From positions 295,864 through 359,863 of the forward strand of contig LT599019.1 of assembly GCA_900079685.1 (NCBI GenBank): a DNA stretch of 64,000 nt, written 5' to 3'. The translations under genes were made by a program, and so were the position numbers. Under the pieces are notes generated by a model, which was not told where the DNA came from, searched no databases, and worked only from the letters and a program-made list of their open reading frames with translations. The DNA is from an uncultured delta proteobacterium. GTDB lineage: Bacteria > Desulfobacterota > Desulfovibrionia > Desulfovibrionales > Desulfovibrionaceae. Positions within the stretch are counted from its first letter, which is position 1, and each line of letters starts with the position of its first letter. Shown piece after piece: positions 1 to 8,090 of this stretch.

Positions 1-249
1 GCGCTCCGTCAAGGCGCGGGCCGCCGCTCTGTGCTCGGCGAACTGCTCGGGGCTGCGCAAAAAGCCCAGCCCCCCGGCGATAAAATTATCGCCCAGCAGG
101 GTCCGCAGTATTTTTTGCTCTCCGGCGGCGCCCTCGCGTTTCATATACTGGAAAAACCCCACGCGCATGCCCTGCCCCAGAGCCCTGACAGCCTGGCCGA
201 CGGACGCGCTGGTCTTTCCCTTGCCGTTTCCCGTGTACACAAGAATCAT
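1..249 (-). CDS. cobO: Corrinoid adenosyltransferase, partial (C-terminus off the window)
   Basis: Only the first 83 codons are present because the gene runs off the left edge. The start reads MILVYTGNGKGKTSA, with the P-loop TGNGKGKT at residues 6-13, followed by QAVRALGQGMRVGFFQYMK, which is the standard N-terminus of the CobO/BtuR ATP:corrinoid adenosyltransferases. These cytoplasmic enzymes move the 5'-deoxyadenosyl group of ATP onto the Co(I) corrinoid during cobalamin synthesis or salvage. The ATG overlaps the stop codon of the upstream AmrS gene in an ATGA, so the two are translationally coupled. The identification rests on the nucleotide-binding N-terminus only. Confidence 0.88.
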   Translation of the reverse strand, partial: MILVYTGNGKGKTSASVGQAVRALGQGMRVGFFQYMKREGAAGEQKILRTLLGDNFIAGGLGFLRSPEQFAEHRAAARALTER

Positions 250-1277
250 TCGGTCCTCCACACGCCCGGTATCGACTGCCCGCACGACGGGCACGCGCCG
301 TCGAATCCGGTATCCGCCAGATATCCCACGCGGCGCAGCGCAACGGCGCCGCAGGCGGGACAGCGGGTATTTTCCGCGTCATGCCCCGGAACATTGCCCG
401 CGTAAACAAAGTGCAGCCCCTCGGCCGTTCCGATGGCGCACGCGCGTTCCAGCGAGGCAACGGGCGTCGGCGAAACGTCGGGCATGCGGAACATGGGGCG
501 GAACCGGGAGACGTGCCACGGCACATGCGCGCCCAAGTTCTCTTTTATGAATGTTGCAATGGCCTTCAATTCCGCGTCGGAGTCGTTATGGCCGGGGATA
601 AGCAGCGTTGTGATCTCCACCCACCAGCCGAACGCCACGGCCTGGGCGATGGTGCGCAGCACCGGGGCGAGACGCGCCCCGCACAGCGTGGCATAAAAGT
701 CATCGCTGAAGGATTTGAGGTCGAAGTTCGCCGCCCGGACGCAGTCCCGGAGGGCGTCCATGCTTGCCGGACCGGCGTAGGCGTTGCTCACGAGGATGGT
801 TGCAAGACCGGCATCCCTCGCGCGCGGCGCGACGGCCAGGATAAGCTCCGGGCTGACGCACGGCTCGTTGTAGGTGAAGGAGACGCTGGCGGCCCCGGCG
901 TCAATGGCCGAAGCGACTGTCTGGGAGACGAGGGTGTCCGGCAGGGCTTCCGCCGTCCCTTTGGGCTGCGGCAAATTCCCCTGGGAAAGCGCGTGGTTCT
1001 GGCAGAAGGCGCAGGTCATGTTGCAGCCGGGGGTGCCGAAGGAAAGGGTCGTCGTGCCGGGCAGGAAGTGATACAGGGGCTTTTTTTCCACCGGGTCGAG
1101 GTTGCAGGCAACGACCTGGCCGGAAGACAGGGAATAGAGCACGCCCCCCTTGTTGACCCGCACGCGGCAGCGCCCGGCGGCGCCGTCTCGTATCCGGCAG
1201 CCGTGCGCGCAGGCGCGGCACAAGACCCCGCCCTCGCTTGCGGCATCCTTTTCCCACAAAACTGCCCGTATGGTCAT
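246..1277 (-). CDS. amrS: AmmeMemoRadiSam system radical SAM enzyme AmrS
   Basis: The 343-residue protein has the radical SAM cluster motif CNMTCAFC (Cys85, Cys89, Cys92), which binds the [4Fe-4S] cluster that cleaves S-adenosylmethionine. Cys20, Cys23 and Cys27 (CRACAHGC) lie ahead of it, and two CPxCG knuckles close to the C-terminus suggest a zinc or second metal site. This layout matches AmrS, the radical SAM partner of the AMMECR1 and Memo proteins; the reaction is not known. I chose the ATG of MTIRAVLWEK because AAGG sits six bases before it and the family starts there; an upstream in-frame extension is low-complexity and overlaps another gene. No AMMECR1 or Memo gene is next to it here. 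Confidence 0.88.
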   Translation of the reverse strand: MTIRAVLWEKDAASEGGVLCRACAHGCRIRDGAAGRCRVRVNKGGVLYSLSSGQVVACNLDPVEKKPLYHFLPGTTTLSFGTPGCNMTCAFCQNHALSQGNLPQPKGTAEALPDTLVSQTVASAIDAGAASVSFTYNEPCVSPELILAVAPRARDAGLATILVSNAYAGPASMDALRDCVRAANFDLKSFSDDFYATLCGARLAPVLRTIAQAVAFGWWVEITTLLIPGHNDSDAELKAIATFIKENLGAHVPWHVSRFRPMFRMPDVSPTPVASLERACAIGTAEGLHFVYAGNVPGHDAENTRCPACGAVALRRVGYLADTGFDGACPSCGQSIPGVWRTE

Positions 1278-1311
1278 ACGATACCTTGTTATGTCCATGG
1301 GAAAAATCGCG

Positions 1312-1686
1312 TCAGCGCGACTGAGGGCGGCGGCCGTCCTGGCCGGGACGCCTGTCCGGACCGGGGCGTACGCCGTGCCCGGAACGCCCGTCAGGATAGA
1401 TCTCGGGGGCCACGATAACGGTCTGCGGTCCCTGATACTCCGGCTGCGGCTTCGCTTCCGGCGTTTGCATCCCGCGGTCGCCGGTGGCCGGGTCGCGCGT
1501 GATGCCGCTCTCGTTGTTCCGGGTGGACATGGTCGCGTCTCCGGCAAACGCAATGGAAGGCAGGCAGAGAAGGCCCGCCGCGAGAAAAAATACCGCAAGG
1601 GGCGGAATGTTTTTCCGCAAAAACGCGCTCCGTGCCGCCACATGCTTTTCCTTGCGCATGCCGCGCAAAACCCCTATACTTCTCAT
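1312..1686 (-). CDS. Small secreted hypothetical protein
   Basis: Function not recognised. The 124-residue product begins MRSIGVLRGMRKEKH, has a basic stretch and then a hydrophobic signal sequence (PPLAVFFLAAGLLCLPSIAF) with a probable AFA-G cleavage site near residue 49. The mature part is short, hydrophilic and rich in Pro, Arg and Gly, ending PDRRPGQDGRRPQSR, with no recognisable domain, so it is probably a small periplasmic or surface protein. GGAAGG lies eight bases before the chosen ATG. It ends 34 bases before amrS on the same strand and is divergent from purM. A second small secreted protein of similar design is at about 25.1 kb. Confidence 0.6.
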   Translation of the reverse strand: MRSIGVLRGMRKEKHVAARSAFLRKNIPPLAVFFLAAGLLCLPSIAFAGDATMSTRNNESGITRDPATGDRGMQTPEAKPQPEYQGPQTVIVAPEIYPDGRSGHGVRPGPDRRPGQDGRRPQSR

Positions 1687-1768
1687 TTGTCTACCTTCCT
1701 TAAAGGGTTGTGGGGCTCCCGCAAAACAGATACATAACCCCACCTATGTCGCAGACGAGGAGAGATTC

Positions 1769-2833
1769 ATGCCGCCGAAAAAATCCGTAACCAGAGCCAA
1801 AGCCTACACCGATTCGGGTGTTGATATCAACGCCGGAAACGAGCTGGTTACCCGCATCAAGACCATGGTTGAAAAAACCCGCACCCAGGGCGTCTTTTCG
1901 GACATCGGCGGGTTCGGCGGCCTGTTCAGACCCGACCTTGCCGGCATGGAAGACCCCGTTCTGGTTTCCTCCACCGACGGGGTGGGCACCAAGCTCAAGC
2001 TCGCCTTCATGTATGATAAGCACGATACCATCGGTGTCGACCTTGTGGCCATGAGCGTCAACGACGTCATCGTCCAGGGCGCGCGGCCCCTGTTTTTCCT
2101 TGATTATTTTGCCACCGGCAAGCTGGATGTATCCAAGGCCGCGACCGTCATTAACGGCGTTGCCGAAGGCTGCCGCCAGGCGGGCTGCGCCCTGCTCGGC
2201 GGCGAAACCGCCGAAATGCCGGAAATGTACGCCCCCGGCGAATACGACCTGGCGGGCTTCTGCGTGGGCATCGTGGACAACGCCCGCATCGTGGACGGCT
2301 CTTCCATCAAGGTCGGGGACGTCCTTATCGGCCTGGCTTCCTCCGGACTGCATTCCAACGGCTACTCTCTCGCCCGCAAGGTTTTGGAAAAAAGCGGGCT
2401 TTCGGGCGACGACATCCTGCCCGGCACCGACCGCTCCGTCCGCGACGCGCTCCTCGAACCCACGATCATTTATGTGGACTGCGTGCGCTCCCTCCTGCGC
2501 GACCTGCGCGTCAAGGGCATGTCGCATATCACGGGCGGCGGCTTTTATGACAATATTCCCCGCGTTCTCCCGGCGCAGGTCGGCGCGAAGATCGATTTCG
2601 GCTCCTGGCCCATGCCGCCCGTGTTTACCTGGCTCGCTTCGGTAGGGGGCCTCTCCTGGCCGGAAATGCTGCAGATATTCAACTGCGGCATCGGCTACGT
2701 GCTGGTCGTGGACAAAGGGGATGTGGACGAATTTATGGACAGGCTCAAAGCCCTGGAACAACCGGCCTGGAAAATAGGCACGGTCGAGCGCCTCAAGCCC
2801 GGCGAGGAAGACAGGGTCACCGTTATATTCTAA
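1769..2833 (+). CDS. purM: Phosphoribosylformylglycinamidine cyclo-ligase (AIR synthetase)
   Basis: PurM closes the imidazole ring of FGAM with ATP to give AIR in de novo purine synthesis. The 354 residues match the usual length of about 345-350. Visible signatures include STDGVGTKLKLAF (the nucleotide and substrate loop), VDLVAMSVNDVIVQGARPLFF, GGETAEMPEMY, GLASSGLHSNGYSLAR and HITGGGFYDNIPRVLP, in the family order. The start MPPKKSVTRAKAY is chosen because GAGGAG sits six bases upstream; the frame stays open much further 5' but that part has no family similarity. It stands alone, divergent from a small secreted protein, and is followed by a hairpin terminator. Confidence 0.96.
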   Translation: MPPKKSVTRAKAYTDSGVDINAGNELVTRIKTMVEKTRTQGVFSDIGGFGGLFRPDLAGMEDPVLVSSTDGVGTKLKLAFMYDKHDTIGVDLVAMSVNDVIVQGARPLFFLDYFATGKLDVSKAATVINGVAEGCRQAGCALLGGETAEMPEMYAPGEYDLAGFCVGIVDNARIVDGSSIKVGDVLIGLASSGLHSNGYSLARKVLEKSGLSGDDILPGTDRSVRDALLEPTIIYVDCVRSLLRDLRVKGMSHITGGGFYDNIPRVLPAQVGAKIDFGSWPMPPVFTWLASVGGLSWPEMLQIFNCGIGYVLVVDKGDVDEFMDRLKALEQPAWKIGTVERLKPGEEDRVTVIF

Positions 2834-2855
2834 CCCGTTTTGCCCGCACGACTAT

Positions 2856-2892
2856 GAAGCCCTCCTGAACGCGTTCGGGAGGGCTTCTAATA
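2856..2892 (+). terminator. Hairpin terminator after purM
   Basis: An 8-bp stem AGCCCTCC/GGAGGGCT, extended by the palindromic GAACGCGTTC in the loop, begins 25 bases after the purM stop. The 3' side is T-containing (TCTAATATTCT) but not a clean U-tract, so termination may be only moderate. Confidence 0.6.
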
Positions 2893-2960
2893 TTCTCCGG
2901 CACCCTGCCGATAAGAACGGCATGCGCACCATCAAACCGTTCCGCAGCGTGAGAGAGGCC

Positions 2961-4118
2961 ATGAGCCTATCCGCACCCTTTGCCCGCAATACGCGGCTGG
3001 CGTTCCTGGCCGCCTTCTGGCTGGCTGTTTTTCTTGTCGCGGCCGCGCCGGGCGAGGCTTTTGGCGAGACAGCCGCCGTCACCAAAGCGGAATGGGCGTC
3101 TTTCCTCCAGCAGGACCCCATGCTGCTGGCGGCGGACGGTAAACTCAACGCCACCTATAGGCGGATTACCGCCGATCTCTCCCCCGCCGCCAAAAAAGCG
3201 CTGATCGCCGAACAGCGGGAGTGGATACGGCATCGCGACGCCGCAGCCTTCGCCCGCCACCCCAAAGGTTCGCCGGAATACTGCCGTCTGCTCGCGGGCG
3301 CGACCCTCGACCGTGAAGCCGCGCTCCGGGAAAAATACGTCGCGAAAACGCCGGAAAAAGCCGCCGCCCCCCTGCTCTCGCGGCCGGCCGCGCAGACCTC
3401 GGCGCAAACGCCGCCCGCCGCCGCGCAAAACCCTGAGCCGACGCCAGTGACACCGGCCCCGGCGACAAAACCCCCGGTTGCCGGGCTCCCGCCCGTTCCC
3501 CCCAAGGAACAACCGCTCCCAAAGGCGGATCCGGCCCCGCAAAAAACCGCGCCCCGCACAGCCCAGTCCCCTGAAAGCAAAAAAGAACGGCGCGCGGAAA
3601 GCCCGGCCGTCGTCACGCCCCCTTCCAGGCCCGTACAGCCCGCCGGAAGAATCGACATCACCCCTCGCGAGTTCGCCGGTGAATACAACGAGATGGCCCG
3701 CGCCCTCCGCTCGGCGGCTTTCCCACTGACGCCCTCCAGCGTGAGCGGCGGCGGGCAGACCCGGACGGAACACTATCAGGTTTCCGAGGATATTTCCCTG
3801 CAGTTCAAATATACCGGCGGGTATTTTGAAAAACCTGAAATCATCACCTTTCTTGCCTGGCGCTTCATGACCGGCCAGCCCAGGGACAAGGACGAAATAG
3901 CCTATGCCCTGGCCAACGTGCTCAAAACCCTGGCCAGGGAGCCGCCCGGAACGGCCGGAGCCAAGGACGCGGCGATCGCCGGTTTTCTACGCAGCGTCAC
4001 CAACTCCTTTACAACGGACACCTCGCGCGTCTGGAAAAACGCCGGGCTGGTGTACGTCGTCACCTACCTGAAGAAGAACGACCTTTTTGCCATGGTCATC
4101 ACCCGGAACGCGTCATAG
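2961..4118 (+). CDS. Secreted protein with LprI/DUF1311-like N-terminal domain
   Basis: The product starts with a signal peptide (MSLSAPFARNTRLAFLAAFW and onward, cleaved near GEAFG). Residues about 45-120 contain LNATYRRITADLSPAAKKAL, then REWIRHRDAA and YCRLLAGATLDRE, the pattern of the LprI/DUF1311 domain found in periplasmic lysozyme-inhibitor-like proteins. A long Pro/Ala-rich linker (about 130-240) leads to a C-terminal region of about 150 residues that I do not recognise. An in-frame ATG 39 bases upstream is possible; neither start has an ideal ribosome site, and the later one gives a normal signal peptide. It converges on an M48 peptidase gene across a shared terminator. Exact role unknown. 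Confidence 0.68.
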   Translation: MSLSAPFARNTRLAFLAAFWLAVFLVAAAPGEAFGETAAVTKAEWASFLQQDPMLLAADGKLNATYRRITADLSPAAKKALIAEQREWIRHRDAAAFARHPKGSPEYCRLLAGATLDREAALREKYVAKTPEKAAAPLLSRPAAQTSAQTPPAAAQNPEPTPVTPAPATKPPVAGLPPVPPKEQPLPKADPAPQKTAPRTAQSPESKKERRAESPAVVTPPSRPVQPAGRIDITPREFAGEYNEMARALRSAAFPLTPSSVSGGGQTRTEHYQVSEDISLQFKYTGGYFEKPEIITFLAWRFMTGQPRDKDEIAYALANVLKTLAREPPGTAGAKDAAIAGFLRSVTNSFTTDTSRVWKNAGLVYVVTYLKKNDLFAMVITRNAS

Positions 4119-4165
4119 GGCGGAGAAACCGGAGCGCGGCGCGCTTCCCGCATACGGCGGAACGG

Positions 4166-4207
4166 CAAAAAACACCCCGGCGGATCACTCTGCCGGGGTG
4201 TTTTTGT
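4166..4207. terminator. Bidirectional rho-independent terminator
   Basis: An 11-bp stem AACACCCCGGC/GCCGGGGTGTT is flanked by AAAAA on the left and TTTTT on the right. It sits between two convergent genes and should stop transcription from both sides. Confidence 0.88.
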
Positions 4208-4224
4208 GTTGCTATACGTCGTTG

Positions 4225-4965
4225 TTACTTTTTCTTGTCCGCGTCGATCATTTTCTGGATGGCCTTGGCGCGGTCCGCGGAACCGGGGTGGGTGGACATG
4301 ATCTCCGTGCCTCCGCCGCCCAGTTTCCCCAAGGCGGAAACAGCGGCTTTGGTGTCGATATTGTACTTCTTCATCAGGTTATAGCCGTAAATGTCGGCTT
4401 CGGATTCCTGCTTCTGGGAAAACTGGGCGTTGAGCACGGTGTGCAACAGGTCGCCGAGCTGGGCCGTGCTCAGCACGGCGGCGGCTTTGCCGCTGGAGGC
4501 CGCGGCGGCCTTGATCGCGCCGGAAGAGGCATAGGCCACGCGGATCTTGTCGAGGGAATCGCCGTCCGCCACGTGGCCGATTTCATGGCCGATGACAAAG
4601 ATAAGCTCGTTGTCGGTCATCATGTCCATCAGGCCGGAGTATACGCGGATGGAACCGTCGGCCGTGGCGTTGGCGTTGATGTCGGGTGTGATGTACACCT
4701 TGAAGTTGAGATCCCGGCCGCCTTCCTTCTGGAAGCGCTTGGTCAGGCGGTCCAGCCGTTTGGCGTACTTGTTGTTTTTGTCGGCAACCTTGTTTTCCTG
4801 GTCGCCCACGGCCCGCATGTCGCGGGACATCTGAACCAGCTCGCCGTCGCTGATGGTGGCCGCGGTGAACAGGTCGCTCGCGGCGCCGCCCATGTTGTTG
4901 ACGCAACCGCCAAACAGGCCGAGAGACACAAAAACCACCACGATACCGGCAAATCTTTTGAACAT
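4225..4965 (-). CDS. M48-family metalloprotease, lipoprotein
   Basis: This 246-residue protein has a lipoprotein signal peptide with lipobox LFGGC, so it is predicted to be anchored in the envelope and to act in the periplasm. The zinc motif HEIGHVADGD (HExxH) is near residue 130, and the third ligand is expected in QKQESEADIYGYNLM. The terminal STHPGSADRAKAI is also typical of the LoiP/YcaL/BepA-like M48B group, which performs quality control of outer-membrane proteins. It is shorter than BepA and has no TPR tail. AGGAGA lies five bases upstream of the ATG. The gene is monocistronic between a terminator and a 246-base non-coding stretch. Confidence 0.9.
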   Translation of the reverse strand: MFKRFAGIVVVFVSLGLFGGCVNNMGGAASDLFTAATISDGELVQMSRDMRAVGDQENKVADKNNKYAKRLDRLTKRFQKEGGRDLNFKVYITPDINANATADGSIRVYSGLMDMMTDNELIFVIGHEIGHVADGDSLDKIRVAYASSGAIKAAAASSGKAAAVLSTAQLGDLLHTVLNAQFSQKQESEADIYGYNLMKKYNIDTKAAVSALGKLGGGGTEIMSTHPGSADRAKAIQKMIDADKKK

Positions 4966-5211
4966 GCGGTTCTCCTTCGCTTACCGGCAGGGAATTCCCC
5001 CTTGCTGCCGGCCCCAAACGTTATCCACATCAACCGGCAGTTCACGGACTCCCGGCCGAGCCTTGACGCAATAGTCACAATGAGAATCAGAATAGACTCT
5101 CTGCCACGGATTTCCCCGTTTGGCAATATCAGACGGAAAAGAACCGTCTGTAAGGGTTTTCCCCGAAAATCCACCACACTTGCCGCCGGGAGCAGCCGTA
5201 AAAACCGGACG

Positions 5212-6468
5212 CTATTCCCTGCCGGAACGCTCGGGCGCCGGAGGGCAAAAGCCCCCAAGGGCTGTTCCGGCGACAAAAAGAATAAAGGCGTCATTGAGGC
5301 GGAAAAGGCCGTCGTCAAACATGTTCATGGCCAGATAAAAGACAAGGGGGGCAAGGAGCCAGCGGTTTTTAGCGGGGCCGCGCCAAGCGGCGGCCACAGC
5401 GCCGCAATAAAAGAGCAAAAAAGCCAGGGTTCCTGGCGCGCCCGTTTCCACGAGCCTGCCCAGAATTATGTTGTGGGCCTGCTTGACCTCCGGCTCATAC
5501 TGCCCGAACCGCTCCCGCATGGCAGCCCCGTGTTCCGCCACATACCGGGAATGTTCCGCCAGATAACTCTGGTGGCCCCGGCCGAGAAGGGGCGCGGTTT
5601 TGAACGTTTCCCAGCCCACGTGCCAGATGGGCAGGCGCGACTGGAAGGTGGGGTCCGCAAGGGGGTTGGTCACGGCGGAAATAAGCCGCCGCCCGACAAA
5701 GCTTTCGCTTTTCATCCACAGCACGCTCCCGCCGAGCACGGCGCAAAGAAGGGCCGCCATGCCGAGCTGTTTCAGGTACCGCCGGGGAAGCGCCGCGCCG
5801 AGGCAGAGGAGCCCGAGCGGCAGCATCAGGAGATTGCCGCGCGTGTTGGTGCTGAACAGGATGTAAAACACGAGCGCGGTGCCCGCCAGGGCGAGCAGCC
5901 GCTCATACCCGGAGGCGACGATGGCCCTGTAGATCAAAAAAAACAGGCAGACGGCGGCATACAGCCCCAGGCGGGACGGATGGATGGCGAAAAGCTTCAA
6001 CCGCTCGTCATGCCAGATGGCCGGGTTGTCATACCCCCAAAAGACGGCGGCAACGGCAAAACTCCCGGCCAGGGAGGCGAAAAGCGCCCAGAAGTAGCGG
6101 CTGCCGTGCTCCGGGACGCAGACGGAAAGGGCGACGCCCGCGAAAACGCAGCATCCCCAGAGTACGACGCGCGGAAACTTGGACAGCGTCGCGGGATGCG
6201 ACAAGCTCGCCGCCAGGACGGCCAGAATGAACAGCGCGAACGCCAGCAGGTAAATCCCCACCCCCGGCGCGAGGAGCGAGCGAAAAGCCGCGCACCCCCG
6301 CACCGCCGCGATGCCGAACACCGTCATGGCGACAATCGTCGCGGTGGCGTCCGTCCGTAGCGGCAGGAAAAAGAAAAAGGCGCAGACCCCCAGGAAAAGC
6401 AGGGCGTCCAGAGGCGAGAGGCCGAAAGCAGCCAACCGGGCTGCAATGGTTTCACGAAACCGTGGCAT
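5212..6468 (-). CDS. O-antigen ligase family membrane protein (Wzy_C domain)
   Basis: The 418-residue protein is almost entirely hydrophobic, with ten or more predicted membrane segments. A loop near residues 270-320 contains PTFQSRLPIWHVGWETFKTA, PLLGRGHQSY and QAHNIILGRLVETG, which is the Wzy_C signature, and STNTRGNLLML precedes it. Family members either join O-polysaccharide to lipid A-core (WaaL), polymerise O-units (Wzy) or transfer sugar to proteins (PglL). The sequence alone does not separate these roles. No other glycan genes are adjacent, which favours a WaaL-like ligase over a cluster-bound polymerase. Confidence 0.82.
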   Translation of the reverse strand: MPRFRETIAARLAAFGLSPLDALLFLGVCAFFFFLPLRTDATATIVAMTVFGIAAVRGCAAFRSLLAPGVGIYLLAFALFILAVLAASLSHPATLSKFPRVVLWGCCVFAGVALSVCVPEHGSRYFWALFASLAGSFAVAAVFWGYDNPAIWHDERLKLFAIHPSRLGLYAAVCLFFLIYRAIVASGYERLLALAGTALVFYILFSTNTRGNLLMLPLGLLCLGAALPRRYLKQLGMAALLCAVLGGSVLWMKSESFVGRRLISAVTNPLADPTFQSRLPIWHVGWETFKTAPLLGRGHQSYLAEHSRYVAEHGAAMRERFGQYEPEVKQAHNIILGRLVETGAPGTLAFLLFYCGAVAAAWRGPAKNRWLLAPLVFYLAMNMFDDGLFRLNDAFILFVAGTALGGFCPPAPERSGRE

Positions 6469-6533
6469 GCGAAATCCTGTTCCGATCCGGACGCGGCCCG
6501 GTCGCCTCCGAGCGGGGAGGCCAAACGCGCGGG

Positions 6534-6608
6534 CGGAGCGGCGTGTTGCAAAACATGCCGCTCCGCGCGGGAACGCCTGACGCGGTGTCAGGTTACATAA
6601 GCCGCTGT
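6534..6608. repeat. Intergenic hairpin element, copy 1
   Basis: A 14-bp hairpin (CGGAGCGGCGTGTT/AACATGCCGCTCCG, loop GCAA) is followed by a small stem CCTGA-N7-TCAGG and then TTACATAAGCCGCTG. The same order of elements with related sequence occurs at 18509-18580, so this is a dispersed intergenic repeat with at least two copies in the window. It lies between the O-antigen ligase start and the 3' end of the CoA-transferase gene, both on the minus strand, and could end transcription of the latter. Confidence 0.5.
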
Positions 6609-6624
6609 GTGTTCCGGCAAAAGG

Positions 6625-7968
6625 TTAGGCGCTTACTTTCCCCTCCGAGCGGCGCAGGAGGCCCATGGCCTCCGCGTCTCTGAAAAGCTCGTCGCGGAAA
6701 TCCGGGTGCGCCAGGCCGATGATCCGCTCGCAGCGCTCTTTCTTGGAGCACCCGACCATGACCGCGCAGCCCCACTCCGTCACCAGCTGGTGCACCTGGC
6801 TGCGGGGCGCGGTCACAACCTCGCCTTGCGGCAGGGTCGGCACGATGCGCGACGTCACCCGCCCCTCCTTATCCTTAAAGGTGGACGCCATGCAAATGAA
6901 ACTTTTGCCGCCGTTGGAAACAAAACTGCCGTTGACGAAATCCAGCTGGCCGCCCGTGCCGCTGATCTGCCGGGTGGACGAGGATTCCGACGAAACCTGG
7001 CCGCTGAAATCCGCCTCAATGCAGCTGTTGATGGTCACGAGATTGTCGTTCTGCCCCATGACGTCCGGCGAGTTGGTGTAGTTCACCGGGCAGGAGGCGA
7101 GGCCGGGGTTGTCCGCCACCCACTCGTAAAGATCGCGCGAGCCCAGACAGAAGGTCCAGACGCCCTTGTGGCGGTCCACCCGCTTCTTGGCGTTGGTGAG
7201 CTTGCCGACTTTGTGCAGGGCAAGGTAGGCGTCTACCAGCATTTCCGTATGCATGCCGAGGTCTTTCAGGTCCGACTGGGCGATCAGCGTGCCCACGGAA
7301 TTGGGGATGCCCCCGACCCCGAGCTGGATGACGGAGCCGTCTTTCATCTGGCGCACGATATGCTCGGCGATGCGCAGATCGACCTCGGCGGGTTCCGCGG
7401 AAGGCAGTTCCACCAGGGGGTGGTTCCCCCCCTCGATGATATAATCCACGTCCCGGAGATGGATGCACTCCTCAAAGCCGCCGCAGGTCCTGGGCAGGGC
7501 TTCGTTGACTTCCATGATGACGATCTTGGCCTTTTCCAGAAAGGCCATGGTCGAGGAGTTGGTCAGGGAGAAGTTGAAATACCCGTGTTTGTCCATGGGC
7601 GGCGTGTTGACGAGCGCCACGTCCACATCCAGGGCCTTTCTGTATATTTCCGGCTGGAACCGGTAGGACATGGGGATGTAGTCGCACCGCCCCTCCCCGG
7701 ACCAGCGCCGCTCCTGGCTGCTGAAGTGCCAGCTCGAATAGGCGATCGCGCCGCGGTCCTCGACCTGTTCCACAACGGCCAGGGGCCGCACGCTCATGAG
7801 GCCCCGGATTCCCACGTTGCGGAGTTCATCCTTCCGCGCGGCAAGGGCGGCGTCAAACGCGACCGGCTGGCAAAGCCCCATGCCGTATTCCACCCAATCG
7901 CCGGATTTGACCAGCTTTGCCGCGTCCTCAGCCGAAATCAGCTTGCGTGCGTATTCACTCGCCAGCAT
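6625..7968 (-). CDS. Acetyl-CoA hydrolase/transferase family CoA-transferase
   Basis: A 447-residue cytoplasmic CoA-transferase of the 4-hydroxybutyrate/butyryl-CoA:acetate type. It shows VGGIPNSVG, GMHTEML near residue 240 (where the family's catalytic glutamate lies), INSCIEADFSGQVSSE and SGTGGQLDF, the usual set for this group. The enzyme swaps CoA between an acyl-CoA and acetate or another carboxylate; the acyl partner cannot be read from sequence. Two ATGs are six bases apart. AGAGAGG abuts the first but is spaced six bases from the second, so MLASEYARKL is chosen. It is downstream of an SDR gene and pta on the same strand, placing it at the acetyl-CoA node. Confidence 0.88.
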   Translation of the reverse strand: MLASEYARKLISAEDAAKLVKSGDWVEYGMGLCQPVAFDAALAARKDELRNVGIRGLMSVRPLAVVEQVEDRGAIAYSSWHFSSQERRWSGEGRCDYIPMSYRFQPEIYRKALDVDVALVNTPPMDKHGYFNFSLTNSSTMAFLEKAKIVIMEVNEALPRTCGGFEECIHLRDVDYIIEGGNHPLVELPSAEPAEVDLRIAEHIVRQMKDGSVIQLGVGGIPNSVGTLIAQSDLKDLGMHTEMLVDAYLALHKVGKLTNAKKRVDRHKGVWTFCLGSRDLYEWVADNPGLASCPVNYTNSPDVMGQNDNLVTINSCIEADFSGQVSSESSSTRQISGTGGQLDFVNGSFVSNGGKSFICMASTFKDKEGRVTSRIVPTLPQGEVVTAPRSQVHQLVTEWGCAVMVGCSKKERCERIIGLAHPDFRDELFRDAEAMGLLRRSEGKVSA

Positions 7969-8090
7969 AGACATCCTCTCTTTACATCAAACTGTTCCTG
8001 CCCGGATCGGGCGTGCCACTGTATACGGGGAATATAACAGAAAATCCCTGCATCGCAATGCGAAAATGGGCGGCGGCAGCGGTGCGCCGG

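Noticed and set aside
4087-6360. A 757-codon plus-strand frame over the M48 and O-antigen ligase genes
   Set aside because: Antisense to two real genes with clear motifs and crosses a bidirectional terminator; no recognised domain.
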